A DNA stretch of 64,000 nt from Inia geoffrensis (lineage: Eukaryota; Chordata; Mammalia; Artiodactyla; Iniidae), in contig CM070910.1 of NCBI GenBank assembly GCA_036417435.1, positions 69,100,784-69,164,783 on the forward strand, read 5' to 3'. Shown piece by piece: positions 45,260-57,000 of the stretch (position 1 is its first letter; every line of letters starts with the position of its first letter). Position numbers and translations under genes: made by a program. The notes under the pieces were generated by a model. The model did not search any database, was not told the DNA's origin, and saw only the letters and a list, made by a program, of their open reading frames with translations.

Positions 45260-45939
45260 CTTAAATGCTGTCTCTTTTCTCATCCTGGAACTCCAGGGTT
45301 CCCCTGTGGCAACTGTATCCCAAATCTGCCATGCTTCAAAGCCCCAGGGTGTACAAAGAGAACTTCAGAATAAACTTTTCCTGCGAAATTTGACTTAGGG
45401 GACTTGGGATTTGAACTCACCTCCTGGACATCTCTCCTTTGCGTCTCAGGCACTGCTTTAGCTCTGCCTTCTCACCTTGGCCTGATGACAGAGCCTCTGG
45501 CCCGTCCTGACTGATCTCCGTGCTGGTAGCCGTAGGCATGAGGCCGGTATTGGTGATGCGAAGGGCTCTCCTTCTATCTGTGACTTGCCCTGAGGCAGTC
45601 ACATTTTTTTGTCATCTTTTGCCCGGTGTCATATAAATCAACTCCACGTGATAAATACCGAGTATGAACACTGCAGTCACACCTGAGATTCACCACCTTC
45701 CTTTCTGTCATTATTAATCACTTGTGTAAACACAAGTCAACAAACCACTTGTGTTTATGGTAAGATGGGTTTCTAGACACTTGGCCAACTTAAAAGAGAC
45801 AGAGAGAAACTCGACCCACATCCTAAAGGAGGAAAAGCTTCAATAAAAAATTGGATGGAGAAAAACTTTGAAGCATCCACTGAGCCTGTCCCGTAACCTC
45901 AGTCAGTCCTGGATTGGGTGTTCTATGTGTGCTCGTTCA
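45260..45939. other. Unassigned, no gene seen
   Basis: No named repeat or exon recognised. Confidence 0.35.
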
Positions 45940-46070
45940 TTCAACTCAGGACAACCATGAAGCCTAAGTTATCCTTATTTCAGAGAGAGGTCAATAGTTC
46001 AAGGTCAATGTTCAAGGTCACCTAGCAGTAAATGACTTGGTCATGACTCAGGCTGGGTTGTGTCTTCTCC
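45940..46070 (-). mobile_element. MIR-like fragment
   Basis: 'gttatccttatttcagagag' and 'ttcaaggtcacctagcagta' match inverted MIR. A short duplication of 'gttcaaggtca' is internal (about 45999-46020). Confidence 0.55.
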
Positions 46071-46439
46071 ATCCCTTCAGGCTGCTTCTCCAAATTAGTG
46101 CACTCCAGGTGAGACCCAAACGCCCAAACTCTGGGAAACTATGGCAGAACAATACCACTGAGACCTGGGTTAAGTTCTTATACACGTACATCTCAACAGT
46201 GGGACTGGCCATTCCTACCTCTGGATTGATCTGAGGCATGTTGCCTGTCTGTGAAGACAAGAAATCTCAACCTCCTGTGTCACGCCAAAGGATAACATGT
46301 TAATTCCGGTTACTCAAAGGGCCAGCAATGAGCTTCCTTGCCTAGAGAGGAAAGCACAGGTCTGAAAGCTAAGAGATGTCCAAGTTTTGCCCTTACTAGA
46401 TCCCAGCAAGTCACTTGATCTTCGTGGTCTTGCTTTCCT

Positions 46440-47010
46440 TTTTGAACAAGTTGGAATTCACTCAGTAAATAGTTTCTTAGCATCTACTCTGTGCCAGGTA
46501 TTATTCTAGATGCTGGGAACATAGCAGTGAACCAGACAAACAAGGTCCCTTCCCTCATGGCCCTTTCATGCTACAGAGGAACAGAAGCAGTAAACAAATA
46601 AATAAACGTAAGGGTTCCAGAGAATGCTAAGACCTTTAAGGACAATAAGCAAAGTACGGTATTTTAGAGCATGTGTTGGGTTAGGAATAGGGTGAGGGCA
46701 GTGATTCTTCAGAGTAGCCAGAGAAGCTTTCTTGGAGAGGAAGGCATTTTAGCTGAGAGCTGTACAGTGAGGAGATAGCCATTTGGAAGAATACAGTCAG
46801 GGGGAGAGCAATCCACAGAGGAAACAGTCAATGCAAAGGCCCTGGGGCAGGAACCCTAGTGATGTGTTCAAGACACAGAAAGGAGGTCAGTATGAACAGA
46901 ATATAGAAAGCAGCATAGGCAAGGTAAAGAGTGGTATAAGACGGCAGGGCCAGATCCTGTGGGGCTTACAGGCCATCACTAGTAGTAATGTTTGCCTTCC
47001 TAACCCGACA
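46440..47010 (-). mobile_element. L2 LINE, 3' portion, about 570 bp
   Basis: Inverted L2 in order: 'catctactctgtgccaggta', 'ctgggaacatagcagtgaac', 'aagcagtaaacaaataaata', 'agagaagctttcttggagag', 'caaaggccctggggcaggaa' and 'gtggggcttacaggccatca'. Confidence 0.85.
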
Positions 47011-47964
47011 GCATTATTGTAAAGCTCCAGTTGGATAACACTTGAGATGGGAAGGAAAGTCCTTAAGACAGCTACAGCCTAGACAAAGATTGTGTGGTGC
47101 AATCCTAGGTCCTGTCAGTGTTTTATATTTTCCCCATTTTTTGCCCACGTCTTTATCAGTGGCATGTATGTACAATCTTTATTAAATTACTCTCACCCTG
47201 GGGTTGTTCAATCTGGATGAAGCCAGGGATATGTGGCCCCTGCTTTTCCTTCTGATGTTGTTTTCTGAATATAGAGAGCAATACAAGAACGGGGCATTCA
47301 CGGAAGGGATGTTACTCCTAAAGGCGTCACAAGCAAGTACAGGGCAAAAACTGCACAGCTTACTTTAGCAGAGAAACAAACCACATACAGCTATTTCACT
47401 GTATGTATACTTTTTTTTTTCTTTTTTTACCAGATGTTATTGGTTGGTAATTTGTGAAAGAAAGAAAAACCTTTTGAGAAGAGATAACTTCTCCATATCC
47501 TCTGACTTCTGATGAAGTTAAAATGCACGTGCGGACAAAAAAACAGGCAGGCTGCCCTCTGTACCCATGAAGGACCACAAAACAGAATCCAGGCTGCCGG
47601 AGAATGCCAAGAGAGCTCTGGAAACACGGGAAGTTCATTAAAAATGAAAAATAAATGTGACGATTACATGCGGCTGTCTTTGGGGCATTTCGCCTTAGAC
47701 CTCAAACGTGTTGGGAAACAGTACTGCACATGCCATAATTATTTTAAGATATAAAATGATTTAAATTGCCTAATGAATGCAGACCCTGACACCAGCCTGC
47801 ATAAGTCTGAATTTATTAGCATGTTGGCGGGTGGCGGGTGGTCGGAAACAGCTTGATTTATTAGCAGCAGCATCTGCACTCTGTTCTCCTCCTCGGCCCG
47901 TTCAAAGACAGAATGTCCAAGATGGCAGGATCATCTAGAGGCAAAATACACCTTCACACCCATT
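47011..47964. other. Unassigned, no gene seen
   Basis: T-rich tract at about 47411-47429. Frames 47396-47638 (minus) and 47512-47754 have no motif. Confidence 0.35.
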
Positions 47965-48125
47965 AGTGCAATTAATTCTCATCACTGGCACGTGTTGCTG
48001 TTATCTTGCCTATCTTCCCTGTATTTTATCTCCAAGAAAGCTACACTCACGGAGGTTAACTGTCTTGCCTAAGATCACACAGCCCGAAATGGTACAGTCA
48101 CTTAACCTAGTTCTTCTGTTTAGTA
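47965..48125 (-). mobile_element. MIR SINE, diverged
   Basis: 'tgcaattaattctcatcact', 'gttaactgtcttgcctaaga' and 'tcacacagcccgaaatgg' match inverted MIR. Confidence 0.7.
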
Positions 48126-49342
48126 ATCCTCCCTCCGTGATTTCATGCCGATGGAATATTACCAGTTAGCAGCCTGATCTCAAGCGGTGGGTCCTGTTAG
48201 AAGGGAGATTTTTTTTTTCAACTTGGTGTCTAGCAGTTTCCAGGAATAAAGAGAATCAGTGTAGAAGAGCAGCTCTGTACATAGAAGCCTTTGCTGATTC
48301 ATCAATGTGTCAGATCAGTTTTTGCCAAGGACACTCTTGCTCCCCTCCCTTTCCCTTTCCAGCCTTTTACTGGCAAACCGGCCTTGTCATGGTTTTGAAA
48401 CCGACATTAGCCGTCATCTGTCTCCAAGGGCAACAGGTCTGGCAAAGGTAATGGAGTTCCGCAGCAGCTGTCTCCGTTTGCAGGTTCCTGAATGAGATGC
48501 TATCTCGGCCGCCTCTTTGTTCTCAGAGAATCCTTGTATTATTGTCGTTGTGATTATTTTCTAGTAGAGGATGGAGATTACAGCCATTTGAGACAGTGCC
48601 AGAAAAATATGTTTTCTTTCATTTCGCAATCATTAACCTTACCAATGAACATTTATTGAGTACTTGCTGATGCATGATACCAAACAGACTTTGTTTTCCG
48701 TTCTATTCCAGGGACTATAGCTCTGAGATTGATGCTGGTTAGAAGGCCGTAAAACTGTAAACCGAGGAGGAAGTCAAGAGGCCAGCATGAGATGACAATC
48801 CCAACTTCTGAGCAAGATGCCCCCAAGAAGGACGTGGCAGCGAACTACGGCAAGGCCGGCTCTCATCCCTCTGACCCTACCCAGTGAAACCTCAGACTTG
48901 ATCAGCTTTTTCACTCGGGATTGTTTGGGGAAGGCTGGATTAATCCTAGAGAATAGGGAGTGAAGAACATCAGGAAACTGACGCCCAGTTTCATACTAAA
49001 GGGAGCATCACATCTTCTCTATCCCAGGGAGCAAAAACTCTTTATCAGTCTTCCACTCTCTGCCTGCTTTCCCTGGGACCCACACACAAGCCTGTCATTC
49101 CTGGTTGTTTCTCCAGTACCGTCTCATCCAGGAGGGAAGGTTTGGTATTCATTATCTCCCCAGGAGGCCTGGCCAAGAAGTTAGGCGGCTCTGAGGGATG
49201 GGAAAGGGACCCAGACTTCTGCAGAAAGAATGAGCCTTTCTTATCCGAGCAACCCATGCAAGGAAATCAGCCTTTGCACAATACCCATTCCTGGAATTGC
49301 AGATGCCAGATGATTAATTGCTTCATTTCTCCCTCTTCATTT
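48126..49342. other. Unassigned, no gene seen
   Basis: A short L2/MIR-like scrap (gaacatttattgagtacttg) at about 48647-48666. Nothing else recognised. Confidence 0.35.
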
Positions 49343-49356
49343 AAAAATTATTTCAG

Positions 49357-49569
49357 GGCTTCCCTGGTGGCGCAGTCGTTAAGAGTCCGCCTGCCGATGC
49401 AGGGGACACGGGTTCGTGCCCCGGTCCGGGAGGATCCCACGTGCCGTGGAGCGGCTGGACCCGTGAGCCATGGCCGCTGGGCCTGCGTGTCCGGAGCCTG
49501 TGCTCCACAGCGGGAGAGGCCACAACAGTGAGAGGCCCGCATACCGCAAAAAAAAATAAAAATAAAAAT
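49357..49569 (+). mobile_element. CHR-2-type cetacean SINE
   Basis: Body from ggcttccctggtggcgcagt to gaggcccgcataccgc, with the tail evolving to (AAAAAT)n. Perfect target duplication aaaaattatttcag at 49343-49356 and 49570-49583. Confidence 0.95.
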
Positions 49570-49779
49570 AAAAATTATTTCAGCTGGGATGTATATTTTA
49601 ACCTCCAGGTTATATCTCGTCTCTTCCCTAAGACGACTAGAAACAACTGAATTTATTTAGAGAATAAAATCACTAATATTATGAATTTAAAGAGGCCCAG
49701 AGGTATGGTATCATCGCCCATGTTCCCAGATATACCTGATTTTAAAAGGGCAAGCCTAGACAGTTCAGCTCGGTAAATA

Positions 49780-50217
49780 TATAACAAGTCTATATTAGAC
49801 TCTGGGCAATAAAAATATACTAAATTCCTACTGTATTCTGAAAACTATGCTAGGCTAACAAAGGTGAAGAACTCACACTCGGTGGGAGGTTATACTTTCA
49901 ACGTAGCAGAGTTGTTTATACAGTTGATGAAGCAGAAAAGCATGAAGGGGGAACACTAAACTCAGCCCTCGAGTCCGGGGAGACTTCCTGGAGTTGAGTT
50001 GGGTCCCTAAAGACAAGTAGAAATAAGTCAGTAAAGGAGGATATAAAGGGCACTGCAGAGAACAGTGTGAGCAAAAGCAAGACATGGGTGAAAAGATGGT
50101 ACTCGATAAGTAATACACGAAGTTGAGTGTCACCAGAGCATAAGTGCAACACGGGGATGTAGGACCTTGTAAATAGTGCTAAGTAGCTTGGATTTTATTC
50201 TGTGGGCAGCAGAGAAC
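49780..50217 (-). mobile_element. L2 LINE, 3' portion, interrupted by an LTR
   Basis: Inverted L2: 'actatgctaggctaacaaag', 'ggggagacttcctggagttg' and 'tagcttggattttattctgt'. It is cut at 50217 where the LTR begins. I could not clearly find its continuation after the LTR. Confidence 0.65.
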
Positions 50218-50845
50218 TGTAACTGAAAGTAGGGTCCGGCTGCTCGCCACTCAAAAGCCAATAAAGAGGCCAGGTTGGTGGAAAGGAAAGTTTGCTTTAT
50301 TTTGAATGTGGGCAACTGGGGGGGTTGGGGGGTGGACTCCTGTCCAAAGGCCGACTCTCCATCCCGTACACCCAACCCCTGCCTATGACCAGTGGGCAAG
50401 AGCTTTTACAGGACGAGGGAGGGGCTACACGTAGAAACAGCACAGTCAGCTCTGACAGTCATCTTGAAATTGGTCATGTGGTGGTCTGACCAGCGTCATA
50501 CTGATAAATATTTTAAGTACAGTTAATCTTCAGTTCCAGGGTCGGTTTGTTCCCACTTCCCTGAGGCCAGTTCTCAGAATGGTGGCAGCTTAAGTCTGGT
50601 CATCATGTAGTTAACATCTTCCACCTGGTGGGAGTTTTAGTATCTATAAAACAGCTCACCAGCTCACAGGATACGGCTCAGAATATTATCTGTAGCTCTT
50701 GAGAAGGAACTAAAGGTCCTGGACTTGGCTTACTCATTAAACCATTATTGTTTTGTCCTGTCTGACTGCTTTTCTTGCTTATTTCTGCATTTTCTCACTT
50801 CTCTGATTAAACTTATTTTTCGGCTAAATTTTTTCCACAGACAAA
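50218..50845 (-). mobile_element. Solo LTR of an endogenous retrovirus, probably cetartiodactyl-specific, minus
   Basis: On the minus strand it ends …tactttcagttaca at 50218. About 100 bases upstream of that end is an AATAAA signal (complement in gctttattttgaatg, about 50295), as expected in the R region of an LTR. The upstream limit is uncertain; ttttttccaca near 50837-50847 is a candidate. I see no gag, pol or env on either side, so it is a solo LTR. The family is not named because I cannot match it from memory. Confidence 0.55.
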
Positions 50846-51014
50846 AGGCAGGTGGAGGACATGGGGGACAAGGACCAAAGGGTGCTACTCCATTTCAGAA
50901 CCACTGTAGGGACTTGGTAGGAGAGCAGAGTAGTCAGAGTCCTACGTCAGATGGATTCCCTAACTGATATGGAGGATGGATCTAAAAGAGGCAAGATAAG
51001 TTGGCATAGGGTAC

Positions 51015-51165
51015 CTCTCACTGGTGTTACATATTAGAATCATCTGCAGAATAGTTTAAAACTCTATATTTCGTCAACTTAACCCAGATTTTTTTTTTTA
51101 AAAATATGCATTTTTTAATACACTCCAGAGATTCTGAAATATACCCTCAGCCAAGCACCACTAAT
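51015..51165 (+). mobile_element. MER5-like hAT element, diverged
   Basis: 'ttagaatcatctgcagaata' and 'ctccagagattctgaaatat' follow the MER5 order but are degenerate. Confidence 0.4.
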
Positions 51166-51279
51166 TGGGAGATTATATTGTAATAGTCCAGATAAAAATG
51201 ACTACGACCTGAACTAGGACCATGAGAGCAGGAAAGAGGTGAAGAGACAGAGTTGAGAACTATTTTATAAATGTAATCA

Positions 51280-51405
51280 ACAGAATCTAATTATTTATTC
51301 ATTTATTCATTCAACAAGTATTAGGCCAGGTACTGTGCAGGGTAGTAAAAACTCAATCATGAAAAGGACTCAGTCCCTGCTATTAAAGATTGTATAGTCT
51401 AGTGC
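51280..51405 (-). mobile_element. L2 LINE 3' end
   Basis: 'tcatttattcattcaacaag', 'tattaggccaggtactgtgc' and 'attgtatagtctagtgcag' match the inverted L2 terminus. Confidence 0.75.
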
Positions 51406-51419
51406 AGAATTTCTGCAAC

Positions 51420-52650
51420 ACATAACTAATCTTTTTAGCAACAGGAAAATAAGCAAAGAAAAAATTCCTGAGATTGTCACCATGAACCTGCCCTGACATG
51501 GATTTGCAGCTTGGGTGGCCCAGGGAGCTTCAAAGAATTTGGTTTAGACACCAGGCAGAACAATAGTAAATCCTCTTTAGAGAAACACTTTTTTGGGGAG
51601 CCTCAAAGAACCTCTACAGATAGTTTTTTCAAGAACAATGAGCAATATACAATTAAAATAATCAAGTAAAACTATAAATATAAAGGACATAGGAAACAGA
51701 CTACAGAAATAGACTTGTAAAGACTTCAGATATTAGACATTCAGAATATTTATATATTCAGTCTCTCAAAACTAGGGAATCTGTATTTAAACACATAAAA
51801 GAAAAGCTTGAAAATAACATCAGGGACAGGAAACTGTAAAAAGTGACCAGCCAGATGTATAAGGGTTCATTTGAAATAAAAAAATACAGTAACCAAAATG
51901 AAAAACTCAGTGGACCATTTTAACAGTAGAACAAGCAGAGATGAAGAGAGAATTTGTGAACTGGAAGATAAGAAGTTATCTATAAGGGGATAGCAATTAT
52001 TTTTCTGTAGAGCCAGAGAATAAATATTTTAGGCCTGAAATACGTATACTCTGTCACAACTACCCTGTCACACACAATATGTAAGCAAAAGGGCATGGCT
52101 GTATTCTAATAGAACTTTATCTACAAAAGCAGGCAGGGGGACAGATGTGGTCCATAGGCAGTAGTCTGCCAACCCCTAGAGTCTAAAAATGAAGCCTAGA
52201 AAAGAGAAACATGTGCAAAATAAGGAACAGATGTTAAGAAACAAGGAAGACAGAAATATGTCCGACATGTTAAACAAGTGTTCCTGAAAGTGAAAAGACA
52301 ATGGGGCAGAAGCAGTATTTGAAGACATGACTGAGAATTTTCCAGAACTGATGAGACAGTTTACTGACTGACAAAGCCCAGCAAATCCCAAGTACAATAA
52401 ATAAAAAGAAAATCACACCTAGATCCACAACATGAAACTGAAGACAAAAATCTAACCTGCAAGCAACAGAGACACACAGACATAGCACACCTCCAGGGAC
52501 CCCGGATGTACACTAGAATGCAAATGGGCTCCTGGAGTTGTGTAAGGTGAGAGCCCTGATCAAGCTGATAGCTGATTTCTTAACAGCAATACAGGACACC
52601 AAAACTAGTGGGCAGTAAAAACCTACTTTGAGGTCTGATAGCATCTGGCA
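51420..52650 (+). mobile_element. L1M/HAL1-like LINE, ORF1 region, split by a hAT element
   Basis: 'aaaactcagtggaccatttt', then 'gatgaagagagaatttgtga' and 'actggaagataagaagttat', matches degraded L1/HAL1 ORF1. After the hAT element, 'tgattttcttaacagcaata'-like sequence continues (ctgatttcttaacagcaata). All frames are broken. Confidence 0.65.
51985..52172 (-). mobile_element. hAT-family non-autonomous element (MER58-like), minus
   Basis: 'aataaatattttaggcctga', 'gggcatggctgtattctaat', 'agaactttatctacaaaagc' and 'agtctgccaacccctag' are the reverse of the element at 10050-10267. Flanks tctataag and tctaaaaa resemble an eroded 8-bp target site. Confidence 0.8.
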
Positions 52651-53666
52651 CAGTGCTGTACTGGAGATTGGGGGGCTAATCCCAGATTTGGGGGACAATA
52701 AGGCTTGTATAATTTGGGGACCTTCTTTCTAAAAAACAATGCAAAATTACAAATAGAAAATTAACTACAAGCAAATGGATGAGGCTTGTTCAAGTGAGAG
52801 GCCCTGAAGTCTGCGCTTTATTGGCTTCATGGTAAATCCACCTCTGTAGGTGCAGCATGTTCTTCCTTTCCTGTGTCCCAGCTCTTTTCCTCCAGCATCA
52901 GCCTTTTCCCAACATGGGCAGCAGAATGCGTTGCTCATCCTGGGCATGACCTTGGAAAGCTGACCCAGTGCTCTTTATTGCCACATCCTTGTTCAGAGAT
53001 CTTCTGAGTTAGACCAGAGGAGACTCTTAATCCTGAGTCTCTATCACATTGCCAGGGCCTAAAAGCCAGTGGGGTTCAGAAGTTCTGAACAAACTATAAA
53101 GCATTTGTAAACATATGCGTATACTGACATGAGGCTTGTGCATGCCTGTGTGCCTCATTTGATCTATTCAGTGATACTTTTCATGTTAAAAGAGAATAGC
53201 TTGAATTCTTTTCCTACTTCTGCATACCCAGTACCCTCTGCCCTCATCCAGGCTCTCATGTCACCACTTCCCAGCATCCAGACTGGTCTCACCACCCTCA
53301 TTCTGCACCAAAACTTACCTTCCCTAAACTCACTCTCTACAACAGTTTTTCTCAACCACCAGCCAAGGGATACAGTCAGGGTGCAAAGCAATAAATCTCC
53401 ACCCCTGTAAATATCTCCCTCTGGTTCAAAAGATGGGGCAATACCTGGGCCATCTCCCTTGTTCCTCCATTGCCTAGAGCTCCCCGGTGGCCGGCACCAC
53501 ACTGGGACTCCTGAAGAATATGCCCGCTTCCCAGGGAATCCACACCTGCTACGGCTGTTGCTGCCAAGCAAGCCACACTTCAGTGGAGCCCACCAGTGGG
53601 AGGTGAAGGAGACACAGCCCTGCACCCCAGAGAGGCCTGGGAGATCCACCCTATGTGATCTAGTTC
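52651..53666. other. Unassigned, moderately GC-rich, with a 161-residue minus-strand frame
   Basis: No named repeat is firm. The minus-strand frame at 53649-53164 is the longest open frame outside SINE or L1 sequence. It has no recognisable domain, signal peptide or splice-site context, and the overlapping plus frame (53459-53914) runs through a SINE. I treat both as chance frames. Confidence 0.35.
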
Positions 53667-53681
53667 AGAACTGCCTTATGA

Positions 53682-53819
53682 TCTGGACTTCCCTGGTGAT
53701 CCAGTGTTTAAGAATCCGTGCTTCCAATGCAGGGGACACGGGTTCGATCCCTTGTCGGGGAACTAAGATCCCACCTGCCACATGGTGTGGCCAAAAAATT
53801 ACAAAAAAAAAAAAAAAAA
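53682..53819 (+). mobile_element. CHR-family SINE (older, short-head type)
   Basis: 'ctggacttccctggtgatcc', 'gggttcgatcccttgtcggg' (B-box) and 'ccacatggtgtggccaaaaa', then an A-tail. Target duplication agaactgccttatga (53667-53681) and agaactgcctcatga (53820-53834). Confidence 0.94.
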
Positions 53820-53834
53820 AGAACTGCCTCATGA

Positions 53835-54329
53835 CTGCACCCTGGTCACTTACTATCAAGCAGAGACCCGCCCTGTGCAGCCCAAAGAAGCCGCCATTTG
53901 CTCTCTGTGTCTAGCACTTTTGTTGCACCTACTTTCCTTCCTTGGGGCATTGTGGACTATGGGGGCCAGCGAGAAGTCGCTCTGCCTCCTGTGCTCTCTT
54001 AAGTTCATTCTCCCCACTCCAGTCCTCTCATCTGAGAATCCAGTGCCCTCCCTTTTTTCTAGAGAGAGTGAGGACTTGCCTTATAAGCCGATCAGCCTGG
54101 GCTCCCTCCAGCTCAAGGGGTAGCTTCTCCAAGATCACCCAGATACCTGGACATTTGAAGGAAAGTTCCTCCATGATTGGTTAATGCTACACATCTGTTA
54201 TACAAGACCTTTCTTCAGGAATCCATGGCTTATACAATGTGATATGCCAATTACATCTCAATAAAACTTGAAAAAGAAAAAAATATATGGGTATATGTAC
54301 ATGATATGTTATCATTTCTTTTACTTCTG
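53835..54329. other. Unassigned; ends in a LINE-like AATAAA tail
   Basis: 'caattacatctcaataaaac' at about 54249-54268 followed by an A-rich stretch resembles a LINE or retrocopy 3' end, but the body is not recognised. Confidence 0.35.
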
Positions 54330-54590
54330 AATGTTTTAGATGAATTTATGATAAAGGTGAGATTTTTTAAATCCAGCCTGATGATCTTCACCTTTTAGTC
54401 AGATCATTAGAACATTTACACACACCAGAATTATCAAAATATCTGGTGTATAGCTTTACCATACATCTTATCATTTCTAGTTGCCCTCATCCATTTGTTT
54501 CCTTTTTTCATTCCTTGCCTCATTTTAATTATTTCTTGTATTATATTTTTCAATCTTTCTTTGTATGGAAATTACACATTTTATTTTTCT
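54330..54590 (-). mobile_element. L1M-like fragment
   Basis: 'ttttttaaatccagcctgat', 'gatcttcaccttttagtcag' and 'ttttttcattccttgcctca' resemble inverted L1M sequence. Diverged. Confidence 0.5.
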
Positions 54591-54699
54591 TATCTCATGG
54601 CTATATATAAAATTATAACATGCATAATTATCAAATTTAAGCTTAAAAAAAAATCCATGGACATTTATTAATTTAGAAAATGAGTGCCTCTGGCTAACT

Positions 54700-55315
54700 T
54701 TGAAGCCCCCCTACTCTGACTGTGCCCTCCCTTTCCACCCTTGCCTGCCAGAGCCCAGGTCTGAAGCAGCCGCTCCCCAGCCCTACTGGCTCCTCTCTCT
54801 TCTCACGTCCTTCCTCCTTCCTAGAATTGCTCACGTGGTTCCCTCCCCAGCTCCTATCCTCTTAGCCAAACCCTTTCCACCCACCCCAAAGCTCCTCTAT
54901 TCTTCAGAGGTCCCCTGACCCTCTAGCTGCTCTTGACCTTGCATTTACTGCTGGAGCATTTGTAGTCCCTGTTGTAGAATATGTTACTTTGCAACTGTGG
55001 TTTTCGACCCTGACTGGGGTATTTTTAAATAATATATGTCCTTGGGCCTTTACCTTGGAAAATCCTTATTCTGGAGAGTTTGGGAGCTTTGGAAAGCTCC
55101 CTGGGTGATTCTGATGTACAGCCAAGGATGAGAAACATGTCTTTAGAAACACGCTATCTTGTGATTTTATGTAATTGCCTTTTATGTCTAAGCCTGGTTT
55201 TCCCAAATAGACTGTAAATTTATCAAATACAGAAGCTATCGCTATACTTTTTCTGTACCTTTCACATAGTCTTGTCTACCAGGCATAAGTAGGTGCTCAG
55301 TGACAACTTAAATGA
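54700..55315 (+). mobile_element. L2 LINE 3' portion, split by a MER5-like element
   Basis: 'tgccctccctttccaccctt' and 'ttgaccttgcatttactgct', then after the insert 'agactgtaaatttatcaaat' and 'gcataagtaggtgctcagtg'. The terminal block fits an L2 3' end. Confidence 0.6.
54995..55132 (+). mobile_element. MER5/Charlie-type hAT element
   Basis: Begins tgtggttttcgaccctgact and contains 'aaagctccctgggtgattct'. Ends gtacagccaaggatgagaaa, the expected inverted ends. Confidence 0.75.
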
Positions 55316-55349
55316 CGAACTGATTGATTTAGCATGATGTCGGATACTG

Positions 55350-55500
55350 AGTTCTTGGATAGGAGGAAACCCGAGATCTGCTCCTGACTCTGTAACTCGC
55401 AAGCCACTATCCTCTCTGGATTTCTGCTTCCTTATTTGTAAAATAAGGGTGATAATTAGGTTTTCAAACTCCTGGGAGTTTAAGGAAAGAGTAGAAGCTC
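55350..55500 (+). mobile_element. MIR SINE, diverged
   Basis: 'ctgctcctgactctgtaact', 'tggatttctgcttccttatt' and 'tgtaaaataagggtgataat' are in MIR order. Confidence 0.75.
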
Positions 55501-55729
55501 ATGAGTTATTTTCAATATTTCAAAAAGCCATAGAAAGTTATGGATTTCATATCAATTTCCGGATTAGTAATCTATCAAAATACACATAGATGAATGACAG
55601 GTGAGAAGAAATAATAAAAGGAACCATTAGTTTGAAAAGGTTTAAAAGTACTCTGAAAATTATAGGACTCCATGGTTTGGTTTGCTCAATGTTTAGGATC
55701 CAGATCCCTTGGGAGAGAGAGTAGAACAG

Positions 55730-55985
55730 AGTAAAGTAAGAAATTTGGTGTTAGACTGACTGGGGTTCAAATCCCAACTCCACCACCACTAGCTGTGTTA
55801 CCTGGAGCAAGTTTTCTTCTCTGAGCCTGTTCCTTCATCTGGAAAGTCGACATATTGATAGTAGTTACTCTATGGAGTAGTAGCTCCATAGGGCTGTTAT
55901 AAGGATAAATAAATTGATACATGGAAAGCCTTTAATGCATTGTCTGGCACATAGCAAGTGCTCAATAAATGTTACTGGGAATATA
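55730..55985 (+). mobile_element. MIR SINE, nearly full length
   Basis: 'tggggttcaaatcccaactc', 'ctagctgtgttacctggagc', 'ataaggataaataaattgat' and 'ctggcacatagcaagtgctc', with the end 'aataaatgttactggg'. Confidence 0.93.
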
Positions 55986-55993
55986 CCCGGTGT

Positions 55994-56632
55994 GCTAGTC
56001 TGCTCAGGCAGCCAAAAATAATACCACAGACTGGATGGCTTAAACAATGGACACTTATTTGCTCACAGTTCTGGAAGCTGGAAGTCCAAGATCAAGGTTC
56101 CTGCAAATTCAGTTCTTGGTGAGAGTTGTCTTCCTGGCTTGTAGATGGACACCTTCCTCCTGTATGCCCACATGGCCTGTCCTCTGTGTATGGGCAAGGA
56201 GAAAGAGAGAGAGAACAAGCTTTCTGGTTCTTCTTTTTTTTTTTTTTTTTTTTTTTGCGGTATGTGGGCCTCTCACTGTTGTGGCCTCTCCCATTGCAGA
56301 GCACAGGCTCCGGATCCGCAGGCTCAGCGGCCATGGCTCACGGGCCCAGCCGCTCCGCGGCATGTGGGATCTTCCCGGACCGGGGCACGAACCCGTGTCC
56401 CCTGCATCAGCAGGTGGACTCTCAACCACTGCGCCACCAGGGAAGCCCTCTGGTTATTCTTCTTATAAGGACACTAATCCTATTGGACCAGGGCCCCACC
56501 CTTATGACCTCATTTAACCCTAATTACTTCCTTAGAGGCCCCGTCTCCACTCTGGTTGAAGCCACACTGGGGGTTAAGGCTTCAACATATGAATTTTGGG
56601 GTAGGGGGGGAACAAACATTTCAGTCCATAAC
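55994..56632 (-). mobile_element. MLT1-type LTR (MLT1A-like), split by a SINE
   Basis: Plus strand: gtgctagtctgctcaggcag, 'aataccacagactggatggc', 'agttctggaagctggaagtc', then after the SINE 'acactaatcctattggacca' and 'ggcttcaacatatgaatttt', ending 'cagtccataacacc'. About 425 bp without the SINE, close to full length. Confidence 0.9.
56236..56448 (-). mobile_element. CHR-2-type cetacean SINE, minus, inside MLT1
   Basis: T-tail at 56236-56257, then tgcggtatgtgggcctctca through ccaccagggaagccc. Target duplication tctggttcttctt (56223-56235) and tctggttattctt (56449-56461). Confidence 0.95.
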
Positions 56633-56889
56633 ACCTGAACGAGAAAAACACTCAGAGCTAATGCCAAGGAGAGAAAGGAGAGTCAAAGAAGTCACAAGAA
56701 ATATTTCTGTCAAGAAACAATCTGTCTCCTAGGCTGGGGAGGTTTATAACAGGTTTTGGAACAGCCCTTCAGCTCTAGAACCAACCAATGTGTTTGACAG
56801 CAGTCCCTGTGGTGCAGCCTGCATCATGGAACATGGGACGGGGGTGGGGGAACCCCAACTGTTCCCAGGGCCAGGCTTCTCCCACCTCT

Positions 56890-57000
56890 GTGCACATTTA
56901 CATCACTGGGAGGATGGGATAAAGTGCCGATTCCCAGGCCCCACTACCAGAGATTCTGAGTAGGTCAGGAGACTTCTGCATTAATTTATAACAAATCCAC
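56890..57000 (+). mobile_element. MER5A-like hAT fragment
   Basis: 'cacatttacatcactgggag', 'gccgattcccaggccccact' and 'accagagattctgagtaggt' match the MER5 middle. Confidence 0.65.
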
